64,000 bases of DNA from Sphingobium abikonense NBRC 16140 (GCF_001598335.1 NZ_BCYT01000005.1:62001-126000); one strand, 5' to 3'; shown: positions 32,301 to 42,432, numbered from the stretch's first letter. Translations and numbers: made by a program. The notes: generated by a model not told the origin, from the letters alone.

Positions 32301-34961
32301 CTAGTCGCGCTGCCCCTGCGCGACCAGTTGTTTCAATCGATAGATGTGATCGAGCGCGTCGCGCGGGGACAGGGCGTCGGCATCGATCGCCTCGATCGCC
32401 TCGCGCAGCGGGTCAGCCGCTTCATCCTCCTGCGCCGCGGCCGCAGCGAACAGGGGCAGGTCGTCCAGGCCCGCGGCGATGCCGCCAGTCTTGGCCTTGC
32501 CTGCTTCCAGCCGGGCCAGGACATCCTTCGCGCGCTTCAGAACCGCAGGCGGCAGGCCCGCGAGCCGCGCGACCGCCAGGCCATAACTGCGATCGGCCGG
32601 CCCCTGCGCCAGTTCGTGCAGCAGGATGAGGTCCCCCTTCCATTCGCGCGCGCGAACATGGTGCAGCGAAAGGGCGGGGAGGGTTTCGGCAAGCCGCGTC
32701 AGTTCATGATAATGGGTAGCAAAGAGGCAGCGGCACTGGTTGACCTCATGCACCGCCTCCACCACCGCCCAGGCGAGCGCCAAGCCGTCATAGGTGGACG
32801 TGCCGCGCCCGACTTCGTCCAGGATCACGAAGCTGCGCGTCGTCGCTTGCGAAAGGATCGCCGCGGTTTCCACCATTTCGACCATGAAGGTCGATCGGCC
32901 CTTAGCCAGATTGTCCGATGCACCGACGCGGCTGAACAAACGGTCGACCAGCGTCATCGTCGCTGACTGAGCCGGGACGTAGCTACCCGCCTGCGCCAAT
33001 ATCACGATCAGGGCGTTCTGCCGCAGGAAGGTCGACTTGCCGCCCATATTGGGGCCGGTCACCAGCCAAAGCCGATCGCTTTCGCCAAGCCGGCAGTCAT
33101 TGGCGACGAAGGGTTGGCCGTCCTTGCGCAGCGCATCCTCCACCACCGGATGCCGGCCGCCGACTATGTCGAGACATTGGGCCCCATGACCAGCAGCGTT
33201 GTCTGCCGGCACGAAATGGGGCCGCTGCCATCCCCCCTCCGCCGCGCGTTCGGCCAGTGCGGCAGCGACGTCGAGCCGGGCGAGCGCATCGGCCGCACGG
33301 GCAATATCGGCCTTGCGATTCAGGACGGTATTGGTGAGGTCCTCCAGATGCGCGGCTTCCGCGACCAGCGCATGGGCGCCGGCCTGGGCGACGCGCCCGG
33401 CTTCCTCATGCAGGTCCACCGAATTGAACCGCACCACGCCGGCCAGCGTCTGCCGGTGGGTAAAGCCGCTGTCGGGCGCCATCAGCGCGTCTGCGGCGCG
33501 GGCAGGCACCTCGACATGATAGCCGAGCACGCCATTGTGCCGGATCTTGAGCGCGCCGATGCCGGTCTGCTCGCGATATTTCGTTTCCAGCGCGGCGATG
33601 GCGCGCCGGCCATCCCCAGCCATGCGACGCAGCTCGTCCAAGGCCGCGTCATAGCCATCGGCGATATAACCGCCATTGGCAGTCTCGGTCGGCGGCGCAG
33701 GGACGAGCGCGCGGGACAGGGCGTCGACCATTTCGCCATGGCCATCAAGGGCCGGCAGCAATTGTTGCAGCAGCGGCGGCAGGTCGGGCAAACGGCCCAG
33801 CCGTTCGCGCAGCATCCGGGCTTCGCCAAGGCCATCGCGCAACTGGCCCAGGTCGCGGGGGCTACCCCGGCCAACCGCGACGCGCCCCAGCGCGCGGCCA
33901 ATGTCGGGCAGGGCGCGCAGGGCGCCGCGCACTTGATCGCGCAGGCCTGCATCATCATGGAACATCTGCACCAGCCCCAGCCGCGCCTCCATGGCGGACA
34001 GGTCCATCAGCGGCGCGGAGACATCCTGCGCCAGCAGGCGCGCGCCGGCGCCCGTGACTGTCCGGTCGATCGCGCCGAGCAGGCTGCCCGCGCGCGTGCC
34101 GGCGGTTGTGGCGACGATCTCCAGGCTTTCCCGCGTGGCCGCATCGATCGCGACATGCGCGCCGCTCGCCTTGCGCTGGGGTGGCGCAAGAAAGGGCAGC
34201 GTGCCCTTCCCCGCATGATCGAGATAGGCGACCAGCCCGCCCATGGCGGCCAGTTCCGCGCGGCTGAACTGACCGAATCCGTCCAGCGTCGCGACCCCGA
34301 ACAGCTTTTTGAGCGCCCCTTCCGCACGACTGCTGGAGAAGGCGGCGCGGTCAAAGGCTGTGGCGCCCGGAACATCGATCATAGCGCCGTCCGCCAAGAC
34401 CGTCTCGCTTGGCCGCAGACGGGCGAGTTCTGCGGGCAGGTCGGCGATGGGGCAGGTCAGGGTTTCAAAGCGGCCGGTCGAAATATCAGCTGCAGCGATG
34501 CCGACTTCGCCCGATGCCTCGCCCCCCACCTGCGCAAGCGCCACGAGCATATTGTCACGCCGCGCGTCGAGCAGCGTTTCTTCGGTCAGCGTGCCGGCGG
34601 TGACGTAGCGAACAATATCGCGGGCGACCAATGCCTTGCTCCCGCGTGCCTTGGCCTGGGCCGGGGTTTCGGTCTGTTCCGCGATGGCGACGCGATGACC
34701 GCCCTTTATCAGCCGCGCGAGATAGGATTCGGCGCTGTGCACGGGAACGCCGCACATCGGGATCGGCGCGCCGTCATGATCGCCCCGGCTGGTAAGCGCT
34801 ATGTCCAGCGTCGCCGCCGCCAGTTTCGCGTCGTCGAAAAAAAGCTCGAAGAAATCGCCCATCCGGTAGAAAAGCAGGCAGTCCTGCGCCTGCGCCTTGA
34901 GCGCCAGATATTGCGCCATCATCGGCGTGGGCTGGGCGGTCGTGTCGCTGGATTTCGCCAT
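32301..34961 (-). CDS. mutS: DNA mismatch repair ATPase MutS
   Basis: MutS recognises mismatches and recruits MutL. The 886-residue protein begins [38 protein letters not shown], with the mismatch-reading Phe-x-Glu, is near residue 33. The ATPase domain has [13 protein letters not shown] near 640 and [17 protein letters not shown] near 715, and there is a C-terminal tail ending VAQGQRD. I took ATG 34961, because the upstream part of the frame does not resemble the family and the known start context is reached at this codon. Confidence 0.96.
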   Translation of the reverse strand: MAKSSDTTAQPTPMMAQYLALKAQAQDCLLFYRMGDFFELFFDDAKLAAATLDIALTSRGDHDGAPIPMCGVPVHSAESYLARLIKGGHRVAIAEQTETPAQAKARGSKALVARDIVRYVTAGTLTEETLLDARRDNMLVALAQVGGEASGEVGIAAADISTGRFETLTCPIADLPAELARLRPSETVLADGAMIDVPGATAFDRAAFSSSRAEGALKKLFGVATLDGFGQFSRAELAAMGGLVAYLDHAGKGTLPFLAPPQRKASGAHVAIDAATRESLEIVATTAGTRAGSLLGAIDRTVTGAGARLLAQDVSAPLMDLSAMEARLGLVQMFHDDAGLRDQVRGALRALPDIGRALGRVAVGRGSPRDLGQLRDGLGEARMLRERLGRLPDLPPLLQQLLPALDGHGEMVDALSRALVPAPPTETANGGYIADGYDAALDELRRMAGDGRRAIAALETKYREQTGIGALKIRHNGVLGYHVEVPARAADALMAPDSGFTHRQTLAGVVRFNSVDLHEEAGRVAQAGAHALVAEAAHLEDLTNTVLNRKADIARAADALARLDVAAALAERAAEGGWQRPHFVPADNAAGHGAQCLDIVGGRHPVVEDALRKDGQPFVANDCRLGESDRLWLVTGPNMGGKSTFLRQNALIVILAQAGSYVPAQSATMTLVDRLFSRVGASDNLAKGRSTFMVEMVETAAILSQATTRSFVILDEVGRGTSTYDGLALAWAVVEAVHEVNQCRCLFATHYHELTRLAETLPALSLHHVRAREWKGDLILLHELAQGPADRSYGLAVARLAGLPPAVLKRAKDVLARLEAGKAKTGGIAAGLDDLPLFAAAAAQEDEAADPLREAIEAIDADALSPRDALDHIYRLKQLVAQGQRD

Positions 34962-35108
34962 GGCGCAGCGGATAGCCTGAACATCGGGCCGAAACCAGAG
35001 TGTCACGAAATGTGCAGGAAAATTGCGCATCTCGCACTTGCCCACAAGATAGGCGCGCCGCTAGGGCCTGTTCATCTTTCCAGAAGTTCCAATATTTGGG
35101 AGCCCGTA

Positions 35109-37370
35109 ATGTCCGACCGATCCAATGTGGAATTTTCCGAGCGCGAGGCGCTGTTCTTCCACGCGACGGGCCGGCCCGGAAAGATAGAGATCATCGCGTC
35201 CAAGCCGATGGCGACGCAGCGCGACCTGTCCCTTGCCTATTCGCCGGGCGTTGCGGTTCCGGTGCGGGCGATCGCGGCCGACCCCGCCACCGCTTATGAT
35301 TACACCGCCAAGGGTAATCTGGTTGCCGTCATTTCCAACGGCACTGCGATTCTTGGCCTCGGCAATCTGGGCGCGCTGGCGTCCAAGCCGGTGATGGAGG
35401 GCAAGGCGGTGCTGTTCAAGCGCTTCGCCGATGTCGATTCGATCGACATCGAGTTGAAGACCGAGGATGTCGACCGCTTCATCGACGCGGTCGAACTGAT
35501 GGAGCCGAGCTTTGGCGGCATCAACCTTGAAGATATCAAGGCGCCCGAATGCTTCATCATCGAACAGACGCTGAAAGAACGGATGAACATTCCGGTCTTT
35601 CACGACGACCAGCATGGCACCGCGATCATAGCGGCCGCCGGCGTGCTCAACGCCGCGTTGCTGACCGGTCGCGACATGAAGGACATGAAGGTGGTGGTGA
35701 ACGGCGCGGGGGCAGCCTCGATCAGCTGCACCGAGCTCATCAAGGCGCTGGGCGTGCCGCACGACAATGTCATCATGTGCGACAGCAAGGGCGTCATCTA
35801 CCAAGGCCGCACGGAGGGCATGAACCAGTGGAAATCGGCGCACGCCGTCAGGACCGACGCGCGCTCTTTGGCCGAGGCCGTGAAGGGCGCGGACGTCTTT
35901 CTGGGATTGTCGGTCGCGGGCGCGATGAGCCCGGACATGGTATCGTCCATGGCGGACAAGCCGATCATCTTTGCCATGGCCAATCCTGACCCCGAAATCC
36001 TGCCACCCGACGCCAAGGCGGTGCGGCCCGATGCGATCGTCGCGACCGGGCGATCGGATTTTCCCAACCAGGTCAACAATGTGCTTGGCTTCCCCTTCAT
36101 CTTTCGTGGCGCGCTGGACGTCAGGGCGACCGGCATCAACGAGGCGATGAAGCTGGCGGCGGCCAAGGCGATCGCAGAACTGGCGCGCGAACGCGTGCCC
36201 GAGGAAGTGGCCAAGGCCTATGGCCGGTCGCACAGTTTTGGACCCGATTACATCATTCCCGCGCCCTTCGATCCGCGTCTGATGGAAGTGGTGCCGGCCG
36301 CCGTCGCGCAAGCGGCGATGGAAACCGGCATGGCGCAGCGGCCGATCGAGGATCTGGGCGCCTATCGCCAGTCGCTGAAGGCGCGGCTCAACCCCACGAC
36401 ATCGGTGCTGACCAGCGCCTATGAAATCGCCAAGGCCAATCCCAAGCGCGTCGTCTTTGCCGAGGCGGAGGAGGAAGTGGTGCTGCGCGCCGCCATCCAA
36501 TTCCGCGAACTGGGCTATGGCGTTCCCGTGTTGGTCGGGCGCGGCGACGTGGTGGACAAGCTGCGCGAATTGGGCGTGCGCGATCCTGAGAGCTTTGAAC
36601 TACACAATAGCGTCAATTCGCCGCTAGTGCCTGATATGGTCGAGATGCTCTATGCCCGGTTGCAGCGGCGCGGCTATCTGCGCCGCGACTGCGAGCGGAT
36701 GGTGAATCGGGATCGCAACATTTTCGGCACATTGCTGGTGAAGATGGGCGTTGCCGACGCGATGCTGACCGGCATGACACGGCCCTATGCCCAGACGCTG
36801 CGCGAGGTAAAGCGGGTCATGGACCCGGCGGCGGGTCGCACGCCCTTTGGCATTCATGTCATGGTGGCAAAGGACAAGACGGTGTTCCTGGCCGATACCA
36901 CGGTGAATGAGCGGCCGAGCGCGGCGGAGTTGGCCGATATCGCGATCGGCACGGTCGCGGTTGCGCGACGCATGGGCCATGATCCGCGCGTTGCATTCCT
37001 GTCCTACGCCAATTTCGGCAACCCGCCGGGCAGCTTCCTCGACAATATCCGCGGCGCCGTGAAACTGCTGGACGAACGGACGGTGGATTTCGAATATGAA
37101 GGTGAAATGACGCCCGACGCGGCGCTCAACCCGGCGGTGATGAAAAATTACCCGTTCAGCCGTCTGTCGAGTCCGGCCAACGTCCTGGTCATGCCGGGGC
37201 TTCAGTCCGCCAATATTTCGGCCAAGCTGCTGCGCGAACTGGGCGGTACGTCGATGATCGGCCCGCTGCTGGTGGGCATGGAAAAATCGGTCCAGATCGC
37301 GACCATGTCCTCCAATGCGTCTGAATTACTGACGCTGGCGGTGCTGGCGGCGGGCGGCGTGGCGCTCTGA
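35109..37370 (+). CDS. maeB: NADP-dependent malic enzyme with phosphotransacetylase-like domain
   Basis: The enzyme decarboxylates malate to pyruvate with NADP, feeding gluconeogenesis and NADPH supply. The 753-residue protein is the large two-domain type. The N-terminal malic domain (about residues 1-420) has LAYSPGVAVPV, FHDDQHGTAIIAAAG and VVVNGAGAASISC. The C-terminal phosphotransacetylase-like domain (about 430-753) has VFAEAEEEVVLRAA and ATMSSNASELLTLAVLAAGG and is thought to be regulatory. The frame is open for 2 kb upstream, antisense to mutS, but family start and context fix ATG 35109. Confidence 0.95.
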   Translation: MSDRSNVEFSEREALFFHATGRPGKIEIIASKPMATQRDLSLAYSPGVAVPVRAIAADPATAYDYTAKGNLVAVISNGTAILGLGNLGALASKPVMEGKAVLFKRFADVDSIDIELKTEDVDRFIDAVELMEPSFGGINLEDIKAPECFIIEQTLKERMNIPVFHDDQHGTAIIAAAGVLNAALLTGRDMKDMKVVVNGAGAASISCTELIKALGVPHDNVIMCDSKGVIYQGRTEGMNQWKSAHAVRTDARSLAEAVKGADVFLGLSVAGAMSPDMVSSMADKPIIFAMANPDPEILPPDAKAVRPDAIVATGRSDFPNQVNNVLGFPFIFRGALDVRATGINEAMKLAAAKAIAELARERVPEEVAKAYGRSHSFGPDYIIPAPFDPRLMEVVPAAVAQAAMETGMAQRPIEDLGAYRQSLKARLNPTTSVLTSAYEIAKANPKRVVFAEAEEEVVLRAAIQFRELGYGVPVLVGRGDVVDKLRELGVRDPESFELHNSVNSPLVPDMVEMLYARLQRRGYLRRDCERMVNRDRNIFGTLLVKMGVADAMLTGMTRPYAQTLREVKRVMDPAAGRTPFGIHVMVAKDKTVFLADTTVNERPSAAELADIAIGTVAVARRMGHDPRVAFLSYANFGNPPGSFLDNIRGAVKLLDERTVDFEYEGEMTPDAALNPAVMKNYPFSRLSSPANVLVMPGLQSANISAKLLRELGGTSMIGPLLVGMEKSVQIATMSSNASELLTLAVLAAGGVAL

Positions 37371-37460
37371 CCGGTTCCCTGTCGCTTTTCGCTTGCGCCG
37401 AGCCATGGTGACGCGACAGGGATGCGCATTAGGAGCATCGGGGAGCGCGAGGCGTTGAAC

Positions 37461-37949
37461 ATGACCGGTTTTGACAGCGCGACCTTTCGCCGCGTGCTTG
37501 GCCATTATCCGACCGGCGTCTGCGTCGTGACCGCTGTCGAGCCCGATGGCGCGCCGGTGGGCATGGTGGTGGGATCCTTCACATCCGTCTCGCTCGATCC
37601 GCCGCTGGTTGCCTTCTTCCCGGCAAAGTCGTCGAGCAGCTGGCCCCGTATCGAAAAGGTCGGCCGATTCTGCGTTAATATCCTCGCCAGCGACCAGTTG
37701 GCGCTGTGTCGTCAGATCGCCGCGCCCGGCCCTGACAAATTTGCCGGCATCGCCCATCGCGCGTCAGCCAACGGATCGCCGATCCTGGACGATGTCGTCG
37801 CCTGGATCGACTGCACGCTCGATGCGGTGCATGAGGCGGGGGATCATCATATCGTGCTGGGACGCGTCGTCGCGCTGGAAGCGGAGCGCCCTGACCGGCC
37901 CTTGCTCTTCTTCCAGGGCAGCTATGGCGAATTTGCCCTGCTCGACTGA
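37461..37949 (+). CDS. Flavin reductase family protein
   Basis: The 162-residue protein is of the flavin reductase/FMN-binding split-barrel family. Motifs are FRRVLGHYPTGVCVVTA at the start, GMVVGSFTSVSLDPPLVAFFP near residue 33, FCVNILASDQ and HHIVLGRVVALEAE. Members supply reduced FMN or FAD to a partner monooxygenase or reduce flavins themselves. No monooxygenase gene is adjacent, so its partner is unknown. I took ATG 37461, which has GAGG eight bases upstream, over ATG 37422. Confidence 0.88.
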   Translation: MTGFDSATFRRVLGHYPTGVCVVTAVEPDGAPVGMVVGSFTSVSLDPPLVAFFPAKSSSSWPRIEKVGRFCVNILASDQLALCRQIAAPGPDKFAGIAHRASANGSPILDDVVAWIDCTLDAVHEAGDHHIVLGRVVALEAERPDRPLLFFQGSYGEFALLD

Positions 37950-38064
37950 CGAAACCGGCGATGCATATTGCGCGGCGGTGCGCGCGCAGACATATCCCGG
38001 ACATAATACCGCTCCTTAACGGATTGGGGCTACAGGGGCGGAACACTTTTGACCGGATCGCCGC

Positions 38065-39045
38065 ATGACCGCGTTGCTCATCACCGTCGACACCGAATTG
38101 TCCGCCCTGTGGCAGCAGCGTGGGGCCAGCCTGGACGAGAATGTGCGGCGTTCAATCCATGCCGAGGCGGGCGGGCGTGCATGCGGCATTGGCTGGCAGA
38201 TGGACGTTCTGGACCGCCACGGACTGAAGGGCGTCTTCTTTATCGATCCGCTCCCGGCGCTGGTCCATGGCGCTGACTTCCTGCGACCCATCGTGGGCGA
38301 GGTCGTCGGTCGCGGCCATGAAGTGCAATTGCATATTCACACCGAATGGCTCGCCTGGGCCAAGGCCTCGCCAGTAGAGGGGCGGCAGGGCCGCAATATT
38401 GGTGAGTTCTCGCTTGCCGACCAGGTGACGCTGCTGGGCTTGGCGAAAAGCCTCCTGGAGCAAGCCGGCGCGCCGCCGATCACGGCCTTTCGCGCCGGCA
38501 ATTTCGGGGCCAATGACGACACGCTGCGCGCACTGGCGGCCGTCGGCATCGACTGGGACAGTAGCGTCAATCCAGCCTATCTGGGCAGCGAGTGCCGCAT
38601 ATCGGCCGAGCATGGCCAGATTGGCGCTAAACGCCTTCATGGCGTGGCCGAACTGCCTGTATCGGGCATCGTCGATCGCCCTGGCGGGTTTCGCCCGGCG
38701 CAGATTTGCGCCATGTCGGCGGCGGAAATGCGCGCAGGCTTGCGCCACGCCGTCCGCAACGATCATGACGCGTTCGTCGTGGTGACTCATAGTTTCGAGA
38801 TGCTGTCGCGCGACCGTGCCCGCCCCAACGGGGCGGTGATCCGCCGGTTCGAGCAGCTTTGCCGTGAAGCGGCACGGATGCCGGGGGTGCAGGGCGCGGG
38901 ATTCCGCGACCTCCCGCCAACGCTCGCCGATGCGCCCGAGCGGCGACTGGATCGCGTCGCACCCAGCCGGCTGCGCACCGGATTGCGCATGGCGGCGCAG
39001 GCGGTAGCGACGTGGCGCTACGAGCATCGGCTTATTCCGGCGTGA
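38065..39045 (+). CDS. Polysaccharide deacetylase-like protein
   Basis: The 326-residue protein resembles NodB-fold polysaccharide deacetylases: LLITVDTELSAL at the N-terminus, with the conserved TVDTE Asp motif, VFFIDPLPALVHG near residue 58, HEVQLHIHTEWLAW near 90 with the His-x-His-Thr metal pattern, then FRAGNFGANDDTLRAL and WDSSVNP. It has no signal peptide, so a cytoplasmic substrate such as a polymer precursor or oligosaccharide is more likely than an exported polymer. The stop overlaps the start of the ATP-grasp gene, so the two probably act in one pathway. Confidence 0.82.
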   Translation: MTALLITVDTELSALWQQRGASLDENVRRSIHAEAGGRACGIGWQMDVLDRHGLKGVFFIDPLPALVHGADFLRPIVGEVVGRGHEVQLHIHTEWLAWAKASPVEGRQGRNIGEFSLADQVTLLGLAKSLLEQAGAPPITAFRAGNFGANDDTLRALAAVGIDWDSSVNPAYLGSECRISAEHGQIGAKRLHGVAELPVSGIVDRPGGFRPAQICAMSAAEMRAGLRHAVRNDHDAFVVVTHSFEMLSRDRARPNGAVIRRFEQLCREAARMPGVQGAGFRDLPPTLADAPERRLDRVAPSRLRTGLRMAAQAVATWRYEHRLIPA

Positions 39046-40253
39046 GCGCGCTGCCGGGCGTTCTCCTGCTTGGCATGGAAAATGCCATCGCCCTCACGAT
39101 CACGCGAGAGTTGGGGGCGCATGATGTTCCCGTGCATGGCATCGCGCGTGATGCGTCCGCCATCGCTGTCCATTCGCGCTATTGCCGCGGCTGGACGCAG
39201 CGCCCGGATGGGGCGATCGCATCCTGGCTGCCCGATGTCATCGCGCGAACCGGCGCGCGCGCCGTGCTGGCGATCGCGGAATCTGACCTGCTGGAGCTGG
39301 CGACGTTGCCGCCGGTGATCGGCGATTGCCATATAGTTGCGCCACGACTGGATCGGCTGGCGCGGGTATTGGACAAGCGGCAGACGCTGGAAGTCGCCGC
39401 CAAGGCCGGCCTGTTGACGCCGCAGACGTGGCAACCGCTGGCCGGTGAGGATTTTGCCGCGCGCATGGCGGACATGCGTTATCCGCTGGTCGCCAAATGG
39501 GCCAATCCGCAAGCCATCCTGCCGGTGCTGGAGGCCGCAGGCCTGGAATGGCGCAAGACGGATTATCTCCATGGTCCCGAAGACCTGCGCGCCTTGCTGG
39601 ACCGGTTTGCGCCCATCGGCCGCTGGCCGCTGATCCAGCAATATTGTGCCGGTCATGGCTTGGGGCAGATGCTCTACATGCAGGATGGCCGGGCGACCCT
39701 GCGCTTTCAGCATCGGCGGCTGCATGAATGGCCGCCCGAAGGCGGAGTGTCGACGCTCTGCCGGGCAGAGCCGATGGATCGCCATGACGCGCAAATGGCG
39801 CTGTCGGAAAAATTGCTGCAGGCTCTGGGTTGGGAAGGCCAAGCCATGGTCGAATATCGCCATGATCCTGAAACGGGTCGCTATTGGCTGATGGAGGTCA
39901 ATGGCCGCTTCTGGGGCAGCCAGCCGCTCGCACGGGCCTGCGGGGCGCATTTCGCGTGGGAGGCCTATCGCCGCACAGTTCTGGGGCAGGACGAAGCCGC
40001 GCCTGCGCCGCGCGACGACCTGCGTGCGCGTTACATGGTGCCCGAAACCAAGCGGCTGGCGCGCATCCTGCTGCGCCCGCGCGCGATCGACGATCCCTAT
40101 TTCGACCGGCGGCCTTTGGCGGAACTGGGCGGCTATCTGATCGGCTTCCTCGACCCGCGATCGCGCTATTATGTCTGGTCCTGGCGCGACATGCGGCCCT
40201 GGCTGCGCGACATGGCGCAGATCGTCAGGAAAGCCGTGCGCCGGGAAAGCTGA
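39042..40253 (+). CDS. ATP-grasp carboxylate-amine ligase-like protein
   Basis: The 403-residue protein shows an ATP-grasp layout. The N-terminal nucleotide-like domain begins GVLLLGMENAIALTITREL. A central region with KWANPQAILPV and LIQQYCAGHGLGQMLYMQDG is followed by the metal-binding YWLMEVNGRFWGSQPLARA near residue 283. Such enzymes ligate a carboxylate to an amine or other nucleophile using ATP. The substrate cannot be inferred. The most credible start is GTG 39042, which overlaps the deacetylase stop by three bases (GTGA). The 3' end overlaps the convergent phosphatase gene by 29 bases. Confidence 0.8.
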   Translation: MSALPGVLLLGMENAIALTITRELGAHDVPVHGIARDASAIAVHSRYCRGWTQRPDGAIASWLPDVIARTGARAVLAIAESDLLELATLPPVIGDCHIVAPRLDRLARVLDKRQTLEVAAKAGLLTPQTWQPLAGEDFAARMADMRYPLVAKWANPQAILPVLEAAGLEWRKTDYLHGPEDLRALLDRFAPIGRWPLIQQYCAGHGLGQMLYMQDGRATLRFQHRRLHEWPPEGGVSTLCRAEPMDRHDAQMALSEKLLQALGWEGQAMVEYRHDPETGRYWLMEVNGRFWGSQPLARACGAHFAWEAYRRTVLGQDEAAPAPRDDLRARYMVPETKRLARILLRPRAIDDPYFDRRPLAELGGYLIGFLDPRSRYYVWSWRDMRPWLRDMAQIVRKAVRRES

Positions 40254-40776
40254 CGGTGAGCCGCATGACCGCGCGCTCGATCCGCGCCAAGCACTGTATC
40301 ATGTAGCTGTCGTCCAGTCCATAAGGGTCGTGCAGATGCGGCATCATCGGCCGGGTCCAGCGGCCTAGCAGGGTGCGCGGCACATCGCACAGACGCGGGT
40401 CAGCGGAAAGCCGGGCCAGTTGCCGCACCTCCATGACCAGCAGCAGATCCCCCGGCTCCGGGTGATAATCCGCCAGATCGGTCGCGCGATGAGCCTGGAG
40501 GTCGTGGCCAAGCGATTGCGCGGCGGTGATTGCGGGCGGATGCGCCGGGCGGCCGGGCGTGGTGGAAAGCCCCACGGACGCCGCGCGCAGGCCTGCGCGG
40601 CGCGCAACCGCTTCGGCAAAGGCGCTGCGGCAGATATTGCCCTGGCAGACGAAGACCAGTCGACGGATGGTAGCGGGATCGAACGGTTTGCCCGATGAAA
40701 GGCCAAGAGCCACCTGCAGGTACGACAGGGCGAGCCGCACCAGACCGCGAAACGTGCCGAATCGCTGGCGGATCAT
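40225..40776 (-). CDS. Low-molecular-weight protein-tyrosine phosphatase-like protein
   Basis: The signature LVFVCQGNICRSAFAE near residue 42 is the CxxxxxR phosphate-binding loop of the LMW-PTP family. The general-acid loop is seen as HDPYGLDD near 155. In bacteria these enzymes often dephosphorylate exopolysaccharide tyrosine kinases. The frame opens from GTG 40830; I prefer ATG 40776, giving 183 residues, still longer than the usual 150 because of an N-terminal arm. It is convergent with and overlaps the ATP-grasp gene, which keeps this group together. Confidence 0.8.
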   Translation of the reverse strand: MIRQRFGTFRGLVRLALSYLQVALGLSSGKPFDPATIRRLVFVCQGNICRSAFAEAVARRAGLRAASVGLSTTPGRPAHPPAITAAQSLGHDLQAHRATDLADYHPEPGDLLLVMEVRQLARLSADPRLCDVPRTLLGRWTRPMMPHLHDPYGLDDSYMIQCLARIERAVMRLTVSFPGARLS

Positions 40777-40925
40777 CGGGATGAGCGAAGGCGCAGGACC
40801 ATCGCGAGGCCCACGGACTGACGATGGCACGACTCAATCATCGCTATTGCCATATTGTAGCCGAAATCCGTGCGAGTTCACGCGGGATTGACCGCTCGCC
40901 GAACCACTCGACCGTGGGCAAATCG

Positions 40926-41648
40926 TCAGAATTTGAAGCTGGTGCCCAGATAGACGGCCTGGCTGTCCTGCCGGTCGTCGGTCATCGGCGTCAGGCGACC
41001 CGCGACATTATTGTTGTAGCGCACGCCCGCCGTCACGTTGAGGTTGCGCGTCAACGAATAGGAACTGGCGAGATCCAGCGAATAATCCTTGTCCGCCGAC
41101 GGGTTGCGCGCGGCGACGCCGGGTTCGCGGCGGCTTTCGATCAGCACCTTGGTGCTGAAGCGATCCTTCTTGCCGTCATCCAGCGAGAAATTCTTGGCGT
41201 CGACCATTGTTTCGACCGGCACCGGATCAAGCGATTTGCGGCCGACCGATTCGGGCAGGGCGAACTTGCGCCAGCTGTGCGCACCATTGAGGCTGAACGC
41301 CATGGGCTTGATATCGACCGGCGTTGCCGTCTTGTCCGCGCCGCCACGATCGCTTGCGCGGACCATGATGGTGATTTCCCGCTGGCCGCTCAGCGATCCG
41401 CTGGTCGGCGTGAATCGGAAACCCTGCCGGCTGGCAGAAGCGGCGATCCTGGCGTAGGCCGCCGCCAGTTGCGGGTCCTTGGTCGTGGGAGTGAAGGACG
41501 AAATGCTGCCGAGCGCGCCCAGCGATACCGGTGCATCGGGCCGCAGCCGCGCCAGATCCGTCGCCGCGCCAATGGCGGGAGACAGCAGGAAGCCGGCAAC
41601 GGCAATCGCCGATCCTGCTACCGCTAAATATCCCCTGTTCATGCGCAT
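40926..41648 (-). CDS. Secreted hypothetical protein with beta-barrel-like C-terminus
   Basis: I do not recognise this 240-residue protein. Residues 1-28 look like a signal peptide (AVAGSAIAVAGFLLSPAIGA). The middle is Ser/Thr- and Lys-rich. The last 60 residues alternate in a beta-barrel way (YSLDLASSYSLTRNLNVTAG, then GVRYNNNVAG, AVYLGTSFKF) and end in a phenylalanine, as outer-membrane proteins do. It is probably an outer-membrane or periplasmic protein. A function cannot be given. It is divergent from the DUF3576 gene across a 255-base gap and next to the LMW-PTP gene. Confidence 0.7.
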   Translation of the reverse strand: MRMNRGYLAVAGSAIAVAGFLLSPAIGAATDLARLRPDAPVSLGALGSISSFTPTTKDPQLAAAYARIAASASRQGFRFTPTSGSLSGQREITIMVRASDRGGADKTATPVDIKPMAFSLNGAHSWRKFALPESVGRKSLDPVPVETMVDAKNFSLDDGKKDRFSTKVLIESRREPGVAARNPSADKDYSLDLASSYSLTRNLNVTAGVRYNNNVAGRLTPMTDDRQDSQAVYLGTSFKF

Positions 41649-41700
41649 GACCCGAATCTCGTCCCCGCCAACTTGTATTTGTTAACGCATTACACCGACA

Positions 41701-41734
41701 AAGCCGCCACTGGCTAGAGGCGGAACGGCTTTTT
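41701..41734 (+). terminator. Hairpin with T-run in the divergent gap
   Basis: A stem AAGCCG/CGGCTT (41701-41706 with 41726-41731), with an alternative inner stem CCGCC/GGCGG (41704-41708 with 41719-41723), is followed by five T residues (41730-41734). No gene in the plus direction ends here, so it may close a short transcript or act in a leader. The rest of the gap 41649-41903 shows no gene. Confidence 0.35.
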
Positions 41735-41903
41735 CTCCAAGCTGTTGCTCCAAACCCACAGCTTTGGCGAAGGTGCCGAAGGCGCAAGATTTTTCGCCAT
41801 GACCGCTCGCGCGCCATGGACTGATCCAGCGCCCCTTGCCCATTGCCGCGCGGACACTATAGAAGCGGGCTGATTTTCGTCTTTTCTAGCTAGGACATGC
41901 CTG

Positions 41904-42350
41904 ATGGCCCGTCGCCTACCCGCCCCAGTTTCCGCCGGCCTGCTGCTGGCCGCGCTCCTGCCGCTCGCGGCGTGCGGCGGCGGTTCCAAGGACCGGCCCA
42001 AGGCGGATCTGGCCGCGTCGCGCGTGACGACGATCGGCGTCAACGCCTATCTGTGGCGCGCGACGCTCGACACCTTGTCCTTCATGCCGCTGGCGCAGAC
42101 CGATTCGAACGGCGGCGTGGTCGTCACCGACTGGTATATCGATCCCAATACGCCCGACGAGCGGATGAAGCTGACCGTGTCGATCCTGGATCAGGATCTG
42201 CGCGCAGATGCGGTGCGCGTCGCCGCCAGCCGCCAGGTAAGCCAGAATGGCGTATGGATCGATGCCCCGGTCAAGGCCGCCACGGTGCAGAAGCTGGAGG
42301 AGATCATCCTCACCAAGGCGCGCGACCTGCGCCGCATGGCGATCGGCTGA
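41904..42350 (+). CDS. DUF3576 lipoprotein
   Basis: The 148-residue protein has a lipoprotein signal peptide ending LLPLAACGGG (Cys24 lipidated) followed by the DUF3576 domain: TIGVNAYLWRATLDTLSFMPL near residue 42, VVVTDWYIDPNTPDERMKLTV near 72, VRVAASRQV and WIDAPVKAATVQKLEEIIL. It is a conserved alphaproteobacterial envelope protein of unknown role. It lies upstream of leuS and lptE, the latter also an outer-membrane assembly lipoprotein, and may belong to the same transcription unit. Confidence 0.88.
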   Translation: MARRLPAPVSAGLLLAALLPLAACGGGSKDRPKADLAASRVTTIGVNAYLWRATLDTLSFMPLAQTDSNGGVVVTDWYIDPNTPDERMKLTVSILDQDLRADAVRVAASRQVSQNGVWIDAPVKAATVQKLEEIILTKARDLRRMAIG

Positions 42351-42402
42351 CCCCACCCCATTTTTTAAGGGGTCGCGCGACGCGGCCCGTTTTTCAGCAT
42401 CC

Positions 42403-42432
42403 GGGGCTGGGCTTCATCGCAGGCCCAGCCCC
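42403..42432 (+). terminator. Strong hairpin between the DUF3576 gene and leuS
   Basis: A perfect 10-bp GC-rich stem (42403-42412 with 42423-42432) with a 10-base loop lies 23 bases before leuS. It has no T-run behind it, so it may be a leader structure or a processing or attenuating element rather than a normal terminator. Confidence 0.4.

Noticed and set aside
33114..35108. N-terminal extension of the malic enzyme frame by 665 codons
   Set aside because: The extension is antisense to mutS and has no family resemblance. The malic enzyme begins normally at 35109.
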